In this document: positions 27,922-29,563 of the stretch, piece after piece
Layout: the number at the start of each line of letters is the position of its first letter
Position numbering within the stretch: position 1 is the stretch's first letter
Notes under the pieces: generated by a model
Seen by the model: the letters and a program-made list of their open reading frames with translations, nothing else
Told to the model about the DNA's origin: nothing
Database searches by the model: none
Source of the DNA: a virus
Reading direction: 5' to 3' (one strand)
Virus record (IMG/VR): IMGVR_UViG_3300025120_000345
Span: 1-29,563 of that record
Length of the DNA stretch: 29,563 bases
Program-made: the position numbers and the translations under genes

Positions 27922-28291
27922 AAATAATATCAAACTAAAAGTACTATCTAGGTCTTGGACTTTCTTAGAGATTTCCAACCTAAAAGACACCATAGAAATA
28001 CTATGTGAAGAAATCTATAACGAATCTAAACTAATTGAAAGGTTTGAATTAGTAAGAGAATTAAAATTAAACGAAGGTTTTGTCGGATATTCTTTTGAAG
28101 ACGCTTTTAGGGAAGCAGTTAAAATACAACTACGAGGCGAAATAGCAGAAGTAATTAGAGAAATGTTAGGACAAGCAACAATCAGTTTTGAAGGAGGCAA
28201 TAAAAATGAAATTTCCGAGGGAAGTGTGGGCGGGGAGTCACATCAAGAACGCACCACAGATGAAGAGAAGAATAGTGAAATCAAAGAGTGA
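27914..28291 (+). CDS. Protein of unknown function with polar tail, overlapping primase
   Basis: A 125-aa protein from ATG 27914. Residues 1-95 are helical and beta-mixed; the last 30 residues are Gly, Ser, Glu and Lys-rich and probably disordered. That tail is encoded in the 86 bases shared with the primase gene, the longest overlap in this window, so tail composition may simply reflect the primase frame. Not recognised. Confidence 0.6.
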   Translation: MNKNNIKLKVLSRSWTFLEISNLKDTIEILCEEIYNESKLIERFELVRELKLNEGFVGYSFEDAFREAVKIQLRGEIAEVIREMLGQATISFEGGNKNEISEGSVGGESHQERTTDEEKNSEIKE

Positions 28292-29246
28292 ATACACAAG
28301 TTTTGTTAAAGAGTTTAACAATAGGACGAATGTTTACACTAGTGTATATGATTTCGCTATCTTTGCTGAAACGGCAAAGGTAGAATCTTCTGTTATTTTG
28401 GATAGAGTTTTTTTGGATTTTGATGCTCACGACGATAATCTACAGGAAGCACTTGACGATTTGATTATTGTTTTAGGCTACATCAATAAACACGACTACC
28501 AACACACTATGTTTTTCTCCGGCAAGGGGTTTCACTTGTTTGTGTACGGGGAAGTCACTGATGACATTAGAAATATCCAAGCATTTTACAGAGAGGTGAA
28601 ATCTCTACTTGGCTCGGATTCTACTTTGGACGATAGAGTAGGTCAAACTACTAGGCTTAGGAGAATTCCAAACACAGTAAATCTGTCTTCTTCCGATGAA
28701 AACGGCGTTCCTTACTATTGTATCCCAATCTTTGAAAACGACCTAAAAACGGGGATTCAAGAATTGCAAACATTGGCCTCCGAGCCTAGACTAATCGCAA
28801 GAAAAGTGACAAATAATTCACTTGTAATTTGGCCCGATTTGCCTCCTATTGAAATGGTAGAAGGAGAAGTCCAAGTTAGCAAGATTGAAGGCAATTTGCC
28901 TCTACTTCCCTGTTTGCATAATGCTATCATGGTGGAAAATCCTAGTCATATGGCTAGAGCATATCTTGTTGCTTGGTATCGGGACTTACTAACACAGAGA
29001 ACAAAGTTAATTTCTACTGAACAGAAAAATGAAGTCTTGGATTTAATCATTGAAGAAATAGAAAAGATTGCATCCATAGACGGTGTGTGGTTAGATTGGG
29101 ATAAATCAACCACAAAAAGACACGCTAAGTTTACAGTACACGGTAATTATAAAACGCCTAACTGTAAAACTAAATTAATCCCCGAAGGATACTGCGTCGG
29201 AAGATGTTGGAGGTATCCAAATTACTTAGATGAGGTGAAGAAATGA
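28206..29246 (+). CDS. priSL: DNA primase, PriS-type catalytic plus PriL-type Fe-S domain
   Basis: A 346-aa single-chain archaeo-eukaryotic primase that would make RNA/DNA primers. Catalytic part: FLDFDAHD with metal-binding D71/D73, SGKGFH at 105-110 (the AEP S-x-H motif) and RLRRIPNTVN at 150-159. The C-terminal part matches the PriL iron-sulfur domain: C236 (PCLHN), C320, C330 and C334 (CKTK...GYC..RC), with helices in between. Host enzymes are two chains of about 340-400 aa each, so this is a compact fusion. ATG 28206 is used because GGAGG is 9 bases upstream; the open frame to 28188 lies in the preceding gene. Confidence 0.9.
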   Translation: MKFPREVWAGSHIKNAPQMKRRIVKSKSEYTSFVKEFNNRTNVYTSVYDFAIFAETAKVESSVILDRVFLDFDAHDDNLQEALDDLIIVLGYINKHDYQHTMFFSGKGFHLFVYGEVTDDIRNIQAFYREVKSLLGSDSTLDDRVGQTTRLRRIPNTVNLSSSDENGVPYYCIPIFENDLKTGIQELQTLASEPRLIARKVTNNSLVIWPDLPPIEMVEGEVQVSKIEGNLPLLPCLHNAIMVENPSHMARAYLVAWYRDLLTQRTKLISTEQKNEVLDLIIEEIEKIASIDGVWLDWDKSTTKRHAKFTVHGNYKTPNCKTKLIPEGYCVGRCWRYPNYLDEVKK

Positions 29247-29536
29247 TAATTGAAATAATTGTAGGAGTATTGTTAGTAGGACTGTTCTTGTTAATACTAG
29301 GAGGTAATGTAGCAATACATGAAGCCCTCCAAGAAAATATGGGTAAGATGGTTTACATGAATGGAATAATGTTGAAATTACTAGTAGATATAGCGGGGCC
29401 ACAAGAGTACAAGTCGCTTAAACAAATTAGTAAATCTGTAGAAGATAAACACGGTTGCGCTAATTGTTTTGATGCCGGAGGCATTTGTGATGGTTGCGTT
29501 AAAAAAGTACGAAAAACAATGGAGGAATTAAATTGA
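29243..29536 (+). CDS. Membrane-anchored zinc-ribbon protein
   Basis: A 97-aa protein with an N-terminal transmembrane helix (about residues 3-20, IEIIVGVLLVGLFLLILGG), a helical middle, and a C-terminal zinc ribbon C72/C75 and C82/C85. The tail probably faces the cytoplasm. It is coupled to primase by ATGA. Function unknown. Confidence 0.68.
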   Translation: MIIEIIVGVLLVGLFLLILGGNVAIHEALQENMGKMVYMNGIMLKLLVDIAGPQEYKSLKQISKSVEDKHGCANCFDAGGICDGCVKKVRKTMEELN

Positions 29537-29563
29537 AATTTAACTTAAAGAAATGGATGAAAC
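29533..29563 (+). CDS. Start of a further gene, cut by the window end
   Basis: TTG 29533 overlaps the previous stop (TTGA) and has GGAGG at 29521-29525. Only ten codons are visible (MKFNLKKWMK), basic and helical. Nothing can be said of its identity. Confidence 0.5.
   Translation, partial: MKFNLKKWMK

Overview
The window is most likely part of the early/replication half of a tailed dsDNA virus of a euryarchaeon. The best match is the magrovirus-like group that infects Marine Group II Euryarchaeota (Poseidoniales). That assignment is inference from gene content; no structural gene (terminase, portal, capsid, tail) lies in the window to confirm it. Evidence for an archaeal host: an archaeal/eukaryotic-type replisome (family B polymerase, PCNA, RFC small subunit, a second clamp-loader-like ATPase, a PriS-PriL-type primase and an ATP-dependent ligase), a TFB transcription factor, and a PC4-like protein. 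Evidence for a virus: every gene is on the + strand, genes overlap by 1-14 bases (ATGA, TAATG, GTGA junctions), there are many 30-120 aa proteins of unknown function, and two tRNA genes are present. The DNA is AT-rich. Shine-Dalgarno sequences are common and match an archaeal/bacterial 16S tail.

Layout. 1-512: non-coding, repeat-rich, ending in strong stem-loops just before the first gene. 513-2203: small protein and SF1 (UvrD-like) helicase. 2204-2388: gap with two hairpins. 2389-4798: small zinc-binding and unknown genes plus a conserved phage-type family protein. 4784-4951: tRNA-Arg(UCU) and tRNA-Leu(UAA), both with encoded CCA. 5021-12316: accessory block holding a ubiquitin-like protein of MoaD/ThiS type (6973), TFB (8892), an E1-like adenylating enzyme (10414), a 46-aa membrane protein (10978), a JAMM metalloprotease (11115) and many zinc-ribbon microproteins. 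12357-14490: group I chaperonin pair (GroES-like, GroEL) behind a probable leaderless archaeal promoter, then a DnaJ-type zinc protein. 14483-29536: replication block with PC4-like protein, DNA ligase, LAGLIDADG-like relic, RFC-L-like ATPase with a C-terminal PIP box, winged-helix proteins, RFC small subunit, ssDNA-binding protein, RecA/Sak4-like ATPase, PCNA, split PolB, Cas4-like nuclease and primase.

How the genes fit together. The replication block could supply most of a fork: primase, polymerase, clamp, two clamp-loader components, ssDNA-binding protein, helicase, ligase and recombination/end-processing enzymes. PIP-like tails on the RFC-L-like protein and on the C-terminal polymerase half suggest docking to the viral PCNA. 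TFB and the PC4-like protein could redirect host transcription, the tRNAs could adjust decoding, and the chaperonin pair could fold viral proteins.

The most striking possibility is a viral ubiquitin-like conjugation/processing system: Ubl with a GG-Ser-Cys tail, an E1, a JAMM protease, and a membrane microprotein wedged between the last two. The second notable feature is a DNA polymerase cut cleanly between motifs B and C, with three small genes between the halves.
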